Positions 1 through 8,222 of a stretch of DNA of 64,000 bases are shown piece by piece (the stretch's first letter is position 1; the number at the start of each line of letters is the position of its first letter). The stretch is taken from assembly GCF_000685075.1 (NCBI RefSeq), contig NZ_BAYD01000020.1, positions 60,563 to 124,562 on the forward strand, given 5' to 3'. The translations under genes and the position numbers were made by a program. The stretch is from Paraburkholderia oxyphila NBRC 105797. Its GTDB lineage: Bacteria; Pseudomonadota; Gammaproteobacteria; Burkholderiales; Burkholderiaceae. A model generated the notes under the pieces. It worked only from the letters and a program-made list of their open reading frames with translations, was not told the origin of the DNA and did not search any database.

Positions 1-420
1 AGGGGGCAACTTCAGTACTTGTGCCGCCAATATCCGACACTTCTCGATCTCTTTGTGCGCGGCTTCATGCCGGGTGTCGTGCGTCGCCTCTTCGCTACCC
101 GACTGGCGCGCTATGAAATGCGTGCTGAAATTAACGAGTCGGAGACGCTCTGGGATCCGCCGATCGTGAGTGGCTGTTTGATGTTGTTTCGCACGACTGT
201 ACTCAAGCGGCTCGCAGGCTTCGATCCGCGATATTTTCTCTATTTTGAAGACTACGACTTAAGTCTGCGCACGCACGACGTCGCGCGCGTGGTCTATTTG
301 CCAGCTGCGCGCGTCCTTCACCACGGCGGTGGCGCATCGCGCAAGGGTTGGGCGCATATCCGCATGTTCGTGGCATCAGCTTTCAAGTTCTTCAACCGCT
401 TCGGGTGGAAGTGGCTGTGA
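1..420 (+). CDS. Glycosyltransferase family 2 (rhamnosyltransferase-like), 3' part only
   Basis: The reading frame is open from the first base to the stop at 418-420, so this is the C-terminal ~139 residues of a protein that begins outside the window. Visible features are VSGCLMLFRTTVLKRLAGFDPRYFLYFEDYDLSLR, whose acidic FEDYDLSLR stretch is the conserved late motif of GT2 rhamnosyltransferase-like (WbbL-type) enzymes, and an ending in positively charged, aromatic residues typical of membrane-associated GT2 enzymes. The stop overlaps the GTG start of the next gene, so the two are translationally coupled. Its place before wbiG/H/I-like genes suggests an O-antigen transferase (WbiF position). 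Sugar and acceptor specificity cannot be read from the sequence. Confidence 0.8.
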   Translation, partial: RGQLQYLCRQYPTLLDLFVRGFMPGVVRRLFATRLARYEMRAEINESETLWDPPIVSGCLMLFRTTVLKRLAGFDPRYFLYFEDYDLSLRTHDVARVVYLPAARVLHHGGGASRKGWAHIRMFVASAFKFFNRFGWKWL

Positions 421-1379
421 GCAGCATCCTGGTCACTGGTGCGAATGGGTTCGTCGGCCGCTCCGTGTGCCGCACGTTGGCGGCCAACGGTCACGACGTG
501 ACGGCGCTCGTACGGCGCGTCGGCACGTCAGCGGACGCGGGCGCCGCGCGCGAATGGGCCCATGGCGGGACGGACTTCGCAGGCCTTGCTGAGGCCTGGC
601 CGCGCGAACTCGTACCCGATTGTGTCGTGCACCTCGCCGCGCGCGTGCACGTAATGAACGACACGGCGGTGGACCCGCTCGCGGCCTTTCGTGCAACCAA
701 CGTCGAAGGCGCGTTGCGCGTGGCGCGCGCCGCCCGCGAACACGGTGCGCAGCGCATGGTGTTCGTGAGCAGCGTGAAGGCTGCGGCAGAGTTCGATGCT
801 GGCGTGCCGCTTGCCGAATCGATGCCGGCGGCCCCTGATGACGCGTATGGCCTCTCGAAACTGCAGGCGGAGGAGGCACTCTGGCAATATGGCGAACAGA
901 GCGGGCTTGAAATCGTGATCGTGAGGCCGCCGCTCGTGTATGGTCCGGGCGTTGGCGCGAATTTTCTCCAGATGATGAATGCGCTGTGGCGACGTTTGCC
1001 GCTACCGCTCGGAGCGGTTGATGCGCGCCGCAGTCTCGTCTACGTTGAAAACCTTGCCGATGCCCTCATGCGCTGCGCCACCGACCCACGTGCTGCGAAC
1101 GCCTGCTTTTACGTTCGCGACGATCAGGATCCGTCGGTGGCGGGGTTGCTGCGTGCGCTGGGGCAGCATCTGGGCCGTCCGGCGCGGCTCCTTCCGATAC
1201 CCGTGTCGCTGCTGCGTACGGCAGGCATGGTGACGGGGCGTGCCGCGCAAATGGACCGTTTGACCCAGAGTTTGAGAGTCGATGACTCGCGCATTCGTAA
1301 GACGCTCGAATGGAACGGCCCCTATACCCTGGACGAAGGACTGGCCGCGACGGCGCGCTGGTATCGTTCCACGCATTGA
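417..1379 (+). CDS. wbiG: NAD-dependent sugar epimerase/dehydratase (WbiG-like)
   Basis: Extended-SDR nucleotide-sugar epimerase/dehydratase acting in the cytosol. It starts with the Rossmann motif VTGANGFVG, has the VHLAARVHV segment, and the catalytic pair Tyr/Lys in DDAYGLSKLQAEE, then VRPPLVYGPGVGANF. I chose GTG 417, which overlaps the preceding stop (GTGA) and follows GGTGGAAG at about the right distance. An upstream ATG at 348 would only add residues read from inside the neighbouring gene. It is followed 23 bases later by a WecA-type transferase, as in the Burkholderia wbiG-wbiH-wbiI order. The substrate is inferred to be a UDP-hexosamine or UDP-hexose and is not shown by the sequence. 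Confidence 0.85.
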   Translation: MSSILVTGANGFVGRSVCRTLAANGHDVTALVRRVGTSADAGAAREWAHGGTDFAGLAEAWPRELVPDCVVHLAARVHVMNDTAVDPLAAFRATNVEGALRVARAAREHGAQRMVFVSSVKAAAEFDAGVPLAESMPAAPDDAYGLSKLQAEEALWQYGEQSGLEIVIVRPPLVYGPGVGANFLQMMNALWRRLPLPLGAVDARRSLVYVENLADALMRCATDPRAANACFYVRDDQDPSVAGLLRALGQHLGRPARLLPIPVSLLRTAGMVTGRAAQMDRLTQSLRVDDSRIRKTLEWNGPYTLDEGLAATARWYRSTH

Positions 1380-1402
1380 ACTAACGGAGAGCGCTGAAGC
1401 TG

Positions 1403-2419
1403 ATGTTGCAGGCACCCATGTCGATATCCCTGTGCGCCGCGGCGATCGCAGTCATTTGCGCCGCATTGTGCGCTGCGGTGTTAGGCGTGCTGCTGAGGAC
1501 CGGCCTTGCCTGGCGTCTTGCCACCGATATTCCGAACGAGCGTTCGCTTCATGTGCGTCCGACGCCGCGCGTTGGCGGTTGGGGCATGATGCCTGTGATC
1601 GTGCTGGCGATACTGCTTCTGGCTCCATCGCTGTGGCTGATCGCCGTTGCCGTTGCTTTCCTGGCGGCGGTCTCGCAGATCGACGACCGGCGCGGCTTGC
1701 CTGCGCGCGTGCGCTTTGCGGCGCATTTCGTCGCCGTTCTGGCTCTAATCGTTGTGTATCCGGCCCCGGTTCCCTGGTGGTGCCTTGCCGGCCTGGCATT
1801 CTTGATGTTATGGCTGGTCAATCTCTACAATTTCATGGACGGCTCGGATGGCCTGGCTGGCGGCATGGCGCTGTTCGGCTTCGGCGCGTACGCGGTTGCT
1901 GCCCTGCTCGGGCCGGTGCCGACGCGTGAGTTGAGTTGGGCTTGCGCCGCGGTCGCGGGAGCAGCGGGGGGATTTTTGCTCTTCAATTTTCACCCCGCGA
2001 AGATTTTTCTTGGCGATGCCGGGTCGATCCCCACGGGCTTTCTTGCCGGCGCACTTGGCTACTGGGGCTGGCACAGCGGCGCCTGGCCTATCTGGTTCCC
2101 GGCACTCGTGTTCTCGCCCTTTATTGGCGACGCCTCGGTGACCTTGATCCGTCGGCTCCTGCGTGGAGAGAAATTTTGGCAAGCGCACCGCGAACACTAC
2201 TATCAACGCATGGTTCGTCTCGGGACCGGTCATGCGGCAACGGCACTGACGTGGTATCTGGTGATGTTTGCCGGCATAATACTTGCTCTTTGGGCCTTGG
2301 CATTATCCACGGCTCTGCAGTGGGGGATCGTTGCAGGTTGGGCTGTCGTTCTCGTTCTGATGGGCGCGGCGATTGATATGCGCTGGCGCCGTTTCCAGTC
2401 CCTCACCAGAAAATCCTGA
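1403..2419 (+). CDS. wbiH: Undecaprenyl-phosphate sugar-1-P transferase, WecA/MraY family (WbiH-like)
   Basis: Polytopic inner-membrane protein of 338 residues, almost entirely hydrophobic helices, in the PNPT family that loads a sugar-1-phosphate onto undecaprenyl phosphate and so starts O-antigen synthesis. Family hallmarks visible are DIPNERSLHVRPTPRVGGWG near residue 45, QIDDRRGLPARVRF, NLYNFMDGSDGLAGG (the Asp-containing catalytic loop), FLGDAGSIPTGFLAG, and the cytosolic HREHYYQRMV (His-rich, UDP-binding side). A GGAGAG lies 12 bases before ATG 1403; an alternative in-frame ATG is at 1418. Sits 12 bases before the dehydratase gene, so co-transcribed with it. Confidence 0.88.
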   Translation: MLQAPMSISLCAAAIAVICAALCAAVLGVLLRTGLAWRLATDIPNERSLHVRPTPRVGGWGMMPVIVLAILLLAPSLWLIAVAVAFLAAVSQIDDRRGLPARVRFAAHFVAVLALIVVYPAPVPWWCLAGLAFLMLWLVNLYNFMDGSDGLAGGMALFGFGAYAVAALLGPVPTRELSWACAAVAGAAGGFLLFNFHPAKIFLGDAGSIPTGFLAGALGYWGWHSGAWPIWFPALVFSPFIGDASVTLIRRLLRGEKFWQAHREHYYQRMVRLGTGHAATALTWYLVMFAGIILALWALALSTALQWGIVAGWAVVLVLMGAAIDMRWRRFQSLTRKS

Positions 2420-2431
2420 GGTCGAACGCTG

Positions 2432-4315
2432 ATGCTCCGCAATAAAGCCACCTGGCTCTCGTTCAGCGCTTTTCTATTCGATATCGGCGCGGTGGCCGCC
2501 GCATGGCTGACGGCTTATCTCCTGCGTTTCAACGCGTCCGTTCCGACTGAGTTCTGGCACGGTGCCGTCGACAACTTGGCCTGGGTGTTGCCGGTCTACG
2601 CCGTCATGTTCCGCATTTTCGGGCTGTATCGCGGCATGTGGGTTTTCGCGAGCCTGCCTGATCTGATGCGCATATCGAAGGCGATCGTCTCGGCCGCGCT
2701 CATCGCGATGGTGGCCGCGGTGATGCTGCAGCCGTCGCCGATCATCCCGCGTTCCGTGCTGATCGTCTCTCCGCTGCTCTTGTTCTTCGTCATGGGCGGC
2801 GCGCGCGCGGTTTATCGCGCGACCAAGGAGTTCTATTTGTACGGCGGCCTTGTTGCGCAGGGCAAGCCCGTCATCGTCGTGGGGGCGGGCGGGGCCGGCG
2901 CGAGTCTCGCGCGTGAGCTGTCGCGTTCGGCGGAGTGGCGCCTCGTGGGCCTGCTCGACGACGACCCGGCCAAGCAAGGGCGCGAGATCTATGGCTACAA
3001 GGTGCTGGGGCCCATCGCCGACATCGAGCACTGGGCTGGCGCGTTGCGCTGTGAGTTCGCCATCATTGCCATTCCTTCCGCATCGGCGGATGTCCAGCGG
3101 CATGTCGCTTCGCAATGTTTGCGCGCGGGCGTGAAGGCGTTGATGCTGCCGGCGTTGACGGAGCTCGCGCCTGGCCAGGGTTTCCTTTCGCAGGTCCGCA
3201 ACATCGACCTGGAAGACCTGCTCGGCCGCGACGCGGTCAACATCGATACACCGCACGTCGAGGCTCTTCTGAGCGGGCGAGTGGTCATGGTGACGGGAGC
3301 AGGCGGCTCGATCGGCTCGGAATTGTGCCGCCAGATCCTGCGCTTCGTTCCTGCGCAGCTCGTCGCCCTCGATCTGTCCGAATACGCGATGTACCGGCTC
3401 ACGGAGGAAATTCGCGAGCGCTTCCCTGAGCTTTCTGTGGTGCCGATCATCGGCGACGCCAAGGACGCGCTGCTGCTCGATCAGGTGATGGCACGCTACA
3501 CGCCACACATCGTGTTCCACGCGGCTGCCTACAAGCACGTCCCGTTGATGGAAGAGCTCAATGCGTGGCAGGCGATCCGCAACAACGTGCTGGGTACCTA
3601 TCGCGTGGCACGGGCGGCGATCAAGCACCAGGTCCGGCATTTCGTGCTCATCTCGACGGACAAGGCCGTTAATCCGACGAACGTGATGGGAGCGAGCAAG
3701 CGTCTCGCGGAGATGACGTGTCAGGCGTTGCAGCAGACGAGCGAGCGCACCCAGTTCGAGACTGTGCGTTTCGGTAATGTGCTGGGCAGTGCGGGCAGTG
3801 TGATCCCGAAGTTCCAGCAGCAGATCGCGAAAGGCGGGCCGGTGACGGTCACGCATCCGGAGATCACGCGCTTCTTCATGACGATTCCCGAGGCATCACA
3901 GCTCGTGCTGCAGGCGTCCAGCATGGGACACGGCGGCGAGATCTTTATTCTCGACATGGGTAAGCCGGTCAAAATCGTCGATCTCGCGCGCGATTTGATA
4001 CGCCTGTATGGCTTCACGGAAGAGCATATCCGCATTGCATTCACGGGTTTGCGGCCAGGTGAGAAGCTGTACGAAGAACTGCTTGCCGACGATGAGGCCA
4101 CCACCCGCACGCCGCATCCGAAGTTGCGTATTGCACGTGCGCGGGAAGTGCCTGAGAACTTGCTCGACGAACTGCTGCCTTGGCTGATGCAGCATCGCGT
4201 GCCCAGCGATGATGAAGTGCGTCGTGATTTGCGCCGCTGGGTGCCCGAGTATCAGCCTTCGAGCGCGCCGAAGCTGCAGAGCGTAGGTGGAGCGCCGGCA
4301 CGAGCGGCCGGCTGA
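2432..4315 (+). CDS. wbiI: Membrane nucleotide-sugar 4,6-dehydratase, FlaA1/WbpM/CapD family (WbiI-like)
   Basis: 627 residues, the usual length of the long membrane-bound branch of UDP-GlcNAc 4,6-dehydratases. Order: four N-terminal transmembrane helices, a first Rossmann domain (VVGAGGAGASLARELSR, about 150-280), then the catalytic SDR domain with VTGAGGSIGSELCRQI at about 286. The catalytic motif reads NVMGASKRLAEM, with Met in place of the usual SDR tyrosine before the Lys, which is the known signature of WbpM/FlaA1 enzymes. It makes a 4-keto-6-deoxy UDP-sugar, probably feeding the WbiG/WbiH step next to it. It ends convergent with galE. Confidence 0.9.
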   Translation: MLRNKATWLSFSAFLFDIGAVAAAWLTAYLLRFNASVPTEFWHGAVDNLAWVLPVYAVMFRIFGLYRGMWVFASLPDLMRISKAIVSAALIAMVAAVMLQPSPIIPRSVLIVSPLLLFFVMGGARAVYRATKEFYLYGGLVAQGKPVIVVGAGGAGASLARELSRSAEWRLVGLLDDDPAKQGREIYGYKVLGPIADIEHWAGALRCEFAIIAIPSASADVQRHVASQCLRAGVKALMLPALTELAPGQGFLSQVRNIDLEDLLGRDAVNIDTPHVEALLSGRVVMVTGAGGSIGSELCRQILRFVPAQLVALDLSEYAMYRLTEEIRERFPELSVVPIIGDAKDALLLDQVMARYTPHIVFHAAAYKHVPLMEELNAWQAIRNNVLGTYRVARAAIKHQVRHFVLISTDKAVNPTNVMGASKRLAEMTCQALQQTSERTQFETVRFGNVLGSAGSVIPKFQQQIAKGGPVTVTHPEITRFFMTIPEASQLVLQASSMGHGGEIFILDMGKPVKIVDLARDLIRLYGFTEEHIRIAFTGLRPGEKLYEELLADDEATTRTPHPKLRIARAREVPENLLDELLPWLMQHRVPSDDEVRRDLRRWVPEYQPSSAPKLQSVGGAPARAAG

Positions 4316-4379
4316 GGTTGTCTGCGATGCTAGTTAGTCCTCGCATGCTGAACGGCGCCTCGCGCTGCTCCTTCTTGCT

Positions 4380-5411
4380 TTACTCAAACCCTCGCGGATT
4401 CTTCTCCTGCCAGCGCCAGTGATCGACGCACATGCGTTCGATTCCGAACTTTGCCTTCCAGCCGATTAGCTTTTCCGCCGTTGCAGGATTCGCATAGCAC
4501 TCCGCGATATCTCCGGGGCGCCGCGCGACGATTTCATAGGGAACAGGGCGGCCCGACGCCTTCTCGAATGCCTTCACGACTTCGATCACGCTATAGCCTT
4601 GCCCGGTGCCGAGATTCACGACAAAGCCCTTGTCGAGCGAGACCAGCGCATCGAGCGCCTTGAGATGCCCCAGCGCGAGGTCGACCACGTGAATGTAGTC
4701 GCGCACGCCGGTCCCGTCCGGGGTCGGGTAATCGCCGCCGAACACGCGCAGCTTCTCGAGTTTGCCCACCGCCACCTGCGCGACATACGGCATGAGGTTG
4801 TTCGGAACGCCTGCCGGATCTTCGCCAATCAAGCCGCTCTCATGCGCACCCACCGGGTTGAAATAGCGCAGCACCGCAATGCGCCACGACGGGTCCGAGA
4901 TCTCCACGTCGCGCAGGATCTGCTCGGCGATCAGTTTCGATTGGCCGTATGGGTTCGTCGCCGAAAGCGGGAAAGTCTCGTCGATGGGCGAGCGCTCGGG
5001 CACGCCGTACACCGTCGCCGACGAACTAAACACGAACTGCTTGACGCCGTGCTGGCGCATCACGTCGAGCACGACTAGCAGGCCGTCGATGTTATTGCGG
5101 TAGTACTCGATCGGCTTGGCGACCGATTCGCCCACGGCCTTGAGCGCCGCGAAGTGGATCACGCCCGTGATCTTGTGCGCTTCGAAAATCCGCGAGAGCG
5201 CTTGCGCGTCGCGCACGTCGGCTTCGTAAAAGGCGACCGGCTTGCCCGTGATCTGCGTGACGCGCGCAAGCGATTCCCGGCGGCTGTTGACGAGATTGTC
5301 GACCGCGACCACGTCATACCCGTCGTTGAGAAGCTCGACGCAGGTGTGCGAGCCAATGTAGCCCGCGCCGCCTGTGACGAGGATCGTGCCTTTGGAGTTC
5401 GTCACTGCCAT
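4380..5411 (-). CDS. galE: UDP-glucose 4-epimerase
   Basis: 343 residues, full length for GalE. The N-terminal VTGGAGYIGSHTCVELL binds NAD. The catalytic elements are SSSATVYG (Ser130-131 region) and Tyr155/Lys159 in NPYGQSK. The segment RYFNPVGAHESGLIGEDPAGVPNNLMPYV is diagnostic for GalE. It interconverts UDP-Glc and UDP-Gal (and possibly the HexNAc forms) for polysaccharide precursors. It lies 28 bases upstream of the end of the next minus-strand gene cluster member and convergent to the wbiI-like gene. Confidence 0.95.
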   Translation of the reverse strand: MAVTNSKGTILVTGGAGYIGSHTCVELLNDGYDVVAVDNLVNSRRESLARVTQITGKPVAFYEADVRDAQALSRIFEAHKITGVIHFAALKAVGESVAKPIEYYRNNIDGLLVVLDVMRQHGVKQFVFSSSATVYGVPERSPIDETFPLSATNPYGQSKLIAEQILRDVEISDPSWRIAVLRYFNPVGAHESGLIGEDPAGVPNNLMPYVAQVAVGKLEKLRVFGGDYPTPDGTGVRDYIHVVDLALGHLKALDALVSLDKGFVVNLGTGQGYSVIEVVKAFEKASGRPVPYEIVARRPGDIAECYANPATAEKLIGWKAKFGIERMCVDHWRWQEKNPRGFE

Positions 5412-5439
5412 GTTGTTTTCCCGAGTTCCCTGAAATCGT

Positions 5440-6615
5440 TCAAAACGTCAATCCGGTCAACTCCCGGATCAGCTCCCGGTAGCGTTGTACCACAACCCGT
5501 TCGTCGAATTCTTTCGCAATTTTTTTCCGGCCTCGCTCAGCCATGGCTGCTCGCGCAGTTGGGGCCATATCAAGCATGCGTGAGAGGGCGGCCGCGAGCG
5601 AGCCCGCATCGCGTGCCGCGCAGAGCAGGCCGTTTTCGCTATCTGCAACCACTTCGCGGCAGCCAGGCACGTCGGTTGCGACGATCGGCCGGCCCATCGC
5701 ACTCGCTTCCATCAGCGTGCGCGGCACGCCTTCGCGATATGACGGCAGTACGACGCAGTCTGCATCGTCGATATAAGGGCGCACGTCGGCGGTCTCGCCC
5801 AGATACTCGATTACGCCTTCGCGCTCCCACGCGGCCACTTCCTCACGCGTGATTGCGCTTGGGTTGTCGACACCCGCCGGACCGAGCAGGCGAAACCGCG
5901 CATGCGGATAGCGCGCGCGCAACTGGCGCGCGGCCTCGACGTACTCGCCCACCCCCTTGTCCCATAGCAGCCGGCCGATCAGCACGAACGCGAACTCGTT
6001 GCGCTCGGGCAGCGGCGTGAATGCGTACTCGTCCAGATCGACGCCTTCGCCGTGCAGCAGGCGCGCGCGCTCGGGATGCGCGAGCAGGTTCTGTTCGCGG
6101 AAGGCGGTCTCATCGTCGTGATTGAGGAACCAGACTTCGCGTGGAAAGCGGAAGGCGAAGCGATAGAGGCGCTTGGCAATCTGTGCCGCGCGGCTCTTCT
6201 GGATGAATACGTAGCCGAGCCCCGTCGTGACTGCGACCGAGGGGACGCGCGCAAGTGCCGCCGCGACCGAGCCGTAGATATTCGGCTTGATCGTGTAATG
6301 GAACACGACGTCGGGCTTGAGCGCGCGATAGTGCTTGAGGAGGGCGAGCAGTGTGCGCAGATCGTCTAGCGGATTGGTGCCTTTCGAGGCGACCGGCAAG
6401 TCGATGCACTCGCAGCCCATTTGCTCAAGCGGATCGAAGGTACGGTCGCGTGGGGCGATGATGCTGACACGCGCACCGCGCTGGGTGAGCGCGCGCAATA
6501 GCCCCCGGCGATACGTGTAGATCGCCCAGGCGGTGTTGCAGACGAGGGTGACATGGAGCGGGTGCGAGAGACGGGCGTCGCGAGGCGCGGCGGCTGGGTT
6601 GTCGTTCGGTTTCAC
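5440..6615 (-). CDS. Glycosyltransferase family 4 (PglA-like)
   Basis: 391 residues, GT-B fold. N-terminal domain begins HVTLVCNTAWAIYTYRRGLL and contains DVVFHYTIKPNIYGSVAA, a stretch typical of the PglA/EpsD branch of GT4 enzymes acting on lipid-linked sugars. The C-terminal domain has FVLIGRLLWDKGVGEYVEAA and the donor-binding acidic motif PSYREGVPRTLMEASAMGRPIVATDVPGCREVV. Probably cytosolic or peripheral on the inner membrane. Located between galE and manC on the same strand, so likely an O-antigen or repeat-unit transferase; the sugar transferred is unknown. Confidence 0.85.
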   Translation of the reverse strand: MKPNDNPAAAPRDARLSHPLHVTLVCNTAWAIYTYRRGLLRALTQRGARVSIIAPRDRTFDPLEQMGCECIDLPVASKGTNPLDDLRTLLALLKHYRALKPDVVFHYTIKPNIYGSVAAALARVPSVAVTTGLGYVFIQKSRAAQIAKRLYRFAFRFPREVWFLNHDDETAFREQNLLAHPERARLLHGEGVDLDEYAFTPLPERNEFAFVLIGRLLWDKGVGEYVEAARQLRARYPHARFRLLGPAGVDNPSAITREEVAAWEREGVIEYLGETADVRPYIDDADCVVLPSYREGVPRTLMEASAMGRPIVATDVPGCREVVADSENGLLCAARDAGSLAAALSRMLDMAPTARAAMAERGRKKIAKEFDERVVVQRYRELIRELTGLTF

Positions 6616-6744
6616 GAGGGGGCAGCGGTATCGCCAATCAGGATGTTGGACGGCCGAGCGAGCAAGTAAAATTAGCAGTTTACCGGGAACCTGCGGAAAC
6701 GACTCGTGCGCCTGCGCGCGGCGCAGGCGACTTGCAGGCAGTGT

Positions 6745-8178
6745 TTAGGCCCTCGATGTGCGTCCGTAGGTGTCCTCGAAACGAATAATGTCGTCTTCAC
6801 CGAGATAGGCGCCTGATTGCACTTCGATCAGCTCGAGTGGAATCTTGCCGGGGTTGAACAGGCGGTGGGTGACGCCCAGCGGAATATAGGTCGATTGGTT
6901 CTCGCTAAGCAGAATCTCGTTGTCGCCGTTCGTGACGAGCGCAGTGCCCTTCACGACGATCCAGTGTTCCGCCCGATGGTGGTGCATTTGCAGGCTCAAC
7001 TGCGCGCCCGGATTCACAATGATGCGCTTGACCTGGAAGCGCTCACCTTGGTCGATGCCTTCATACGAGCCCCACGGACGCACGACGCGACGGTGGGTAA
7101 CCGACTCGTGACGGCCGGACTCACTCAGTCGCTCGACGATCTTCTTCACGTCCTGGGCGCGGTCGCGATGCGCCACGAGCACGGCGTCGGCGGTTTCCAC
7201 TACGATGAGGTTTTGCACGCCGATGGCGGCGACCATGCGGTGCTCGGCGCGGACGTATGAATTCGTAACCGATTCCTGAAGCACGTCGCCGAGCAGAGTG
7301 TTGCCTTCGGCGTCGGCGTCGGACAACTCCGCGAGTGCACTCCACGAGCCGATATCGTTCCAGCCGAGATCGTCGGCGGCAACCACGACGGCTGCCCGCG
7401 TTGTCTTTTCCATTACGGCGTAGTCGACCGAGACGTTAGGCGATGCCGTGAACGCTTCGGCGTCGAGACGCAGAAAGTCCTTGTCCTTCTGCGCGCGCTC
7501 GACCGCGACCTCGGCCTGCTTTGCGATTTCCGGATGATGAACACGCAGTTCGTCGAGAAAGGTGGATGCCTTCAACATGAACATTCCGCTGTTCCAGTCG
7601 TAGCTGCCTTCCGACAGGAAATGCGCAGCTGTTTTGGCGTCGGGCTTCTCGACGAATGCATCGACTGCGAACGCGCTCGCGTTGTAGCCGAGCGGCGTGC
7701 CGCGGCGGATATAGCCGTAGCCCGTGTGCGCCTCGGTCGGCGCGATGCCGAATGTGACGAGGTATTGATCAGCGGCAATGCTGGCGGCGGCGTGTACCGC
7801 AGCAGCGAACGCTGCATCGTTACGGATCGCATGGTCGGAGGGCAGTACGAGTAGCAGCGCGTCGGGGGCGTGTTGTATGGCAACGAATGCTGCCGCAGCG
7901 ATGGCTGGTGCGGTGTTGCGGCCCACGGGTTCGAGCATGATGGACGAGGGCGTGACGCCCACTTCCCTTAGTTGTTCAGCGACGAGAAAGCGTTGTTCGT
8001 TGTTCGTGATGACGATTGGAGCGGACACTTTTTCGATGCCACGTAATCGCAAGGCGGTTTGCTGGACGAGCGTATGGTTGCCGTTCAGTTTCAGATATTG
8101 CTTAGGATAACCGCCGCGAGACATCGGCCAGAGCCGGGTGCCGCTACCGCCGCAAAGTACTATGGGAAAAATATTCAT
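6745..8178 (-). CDS. manC: Mannose-1-phosphate guanylyltransferase / mannose-6-phosphate isomerase
   Basis: 477 residues, full-length type II PMI/GMP. The N-terminal nucleotidyltransferase half starts IFPIVLCGGSGTRLWPMSRGGYPKQ, the pyrophosphorylase signature. The C-terminal cupin half has RPWGSYEGIDQGERFQVKR and MHHHRAEHWIVVKGTA with the metal-binding histidines of the isomerase. It makes GDP-mannose. It is the last gene of the wcbB-wcbA-manC transcription unit (44-base gap after wcbA), as manC borders wcbA in Burkholderia capsule loci. The partner phosphomannomutase is 53 kb away at 60883-62277. Confidence 0.95.
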   Translation of the reverse strand: MNIFPIVLCGGSGTRLWPMSRGGYPKQYLKLNGNHTLVQQTALRLRGIEKVSAPIVITNNEQRFLVAEQLREVGVTPSSIMLEPVGRNTAPAIAAAAFVAIQHAPDALLLVLPSDHAIRNDAAFAAAVHAAASIAADQYLVTFGIAPTEAHTGYGYIRRGTPLGYNASAFAVDAFVEKPDAKTAAHFLSEGSYDWNSGMFMLKASTFLDELRVHHPEIAKQAEVAVERAQKDKDFLRLDAEAFTASPNVSVDYAVMEKTTRAAVVVAADDLGWNDIGSWSALAELSDADAEGNTLLGDVLQESVTNSYVRAEHRMVAAIGVQNLIVVETADAVLVAHRDRAQDVKKIVERLSESGRHESVTHRRVVRPWGSYEGIDQGERFQVKRIIVNPGAQLSLQMHHHRAEHWIVVKGTALVTNGDNEILLSENQSTYIPLGVTHRLFNPGKIPLELIEVQSGAYLGEDDIIRFEDTYGRTSRA

Positions 8179-8222
8179 ACTTGTAACCCCGTTCAGTGTG
8201 TCTGTTCTCAGAAATTAATTAT

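Noticed and set aside
2474..3856. 460-codon minus-strand frame opposite the wbiI-like gene
   Set aside because: Arg/His-rich shadow of a well-conserved dehydratase; no ribosome site or family motif.
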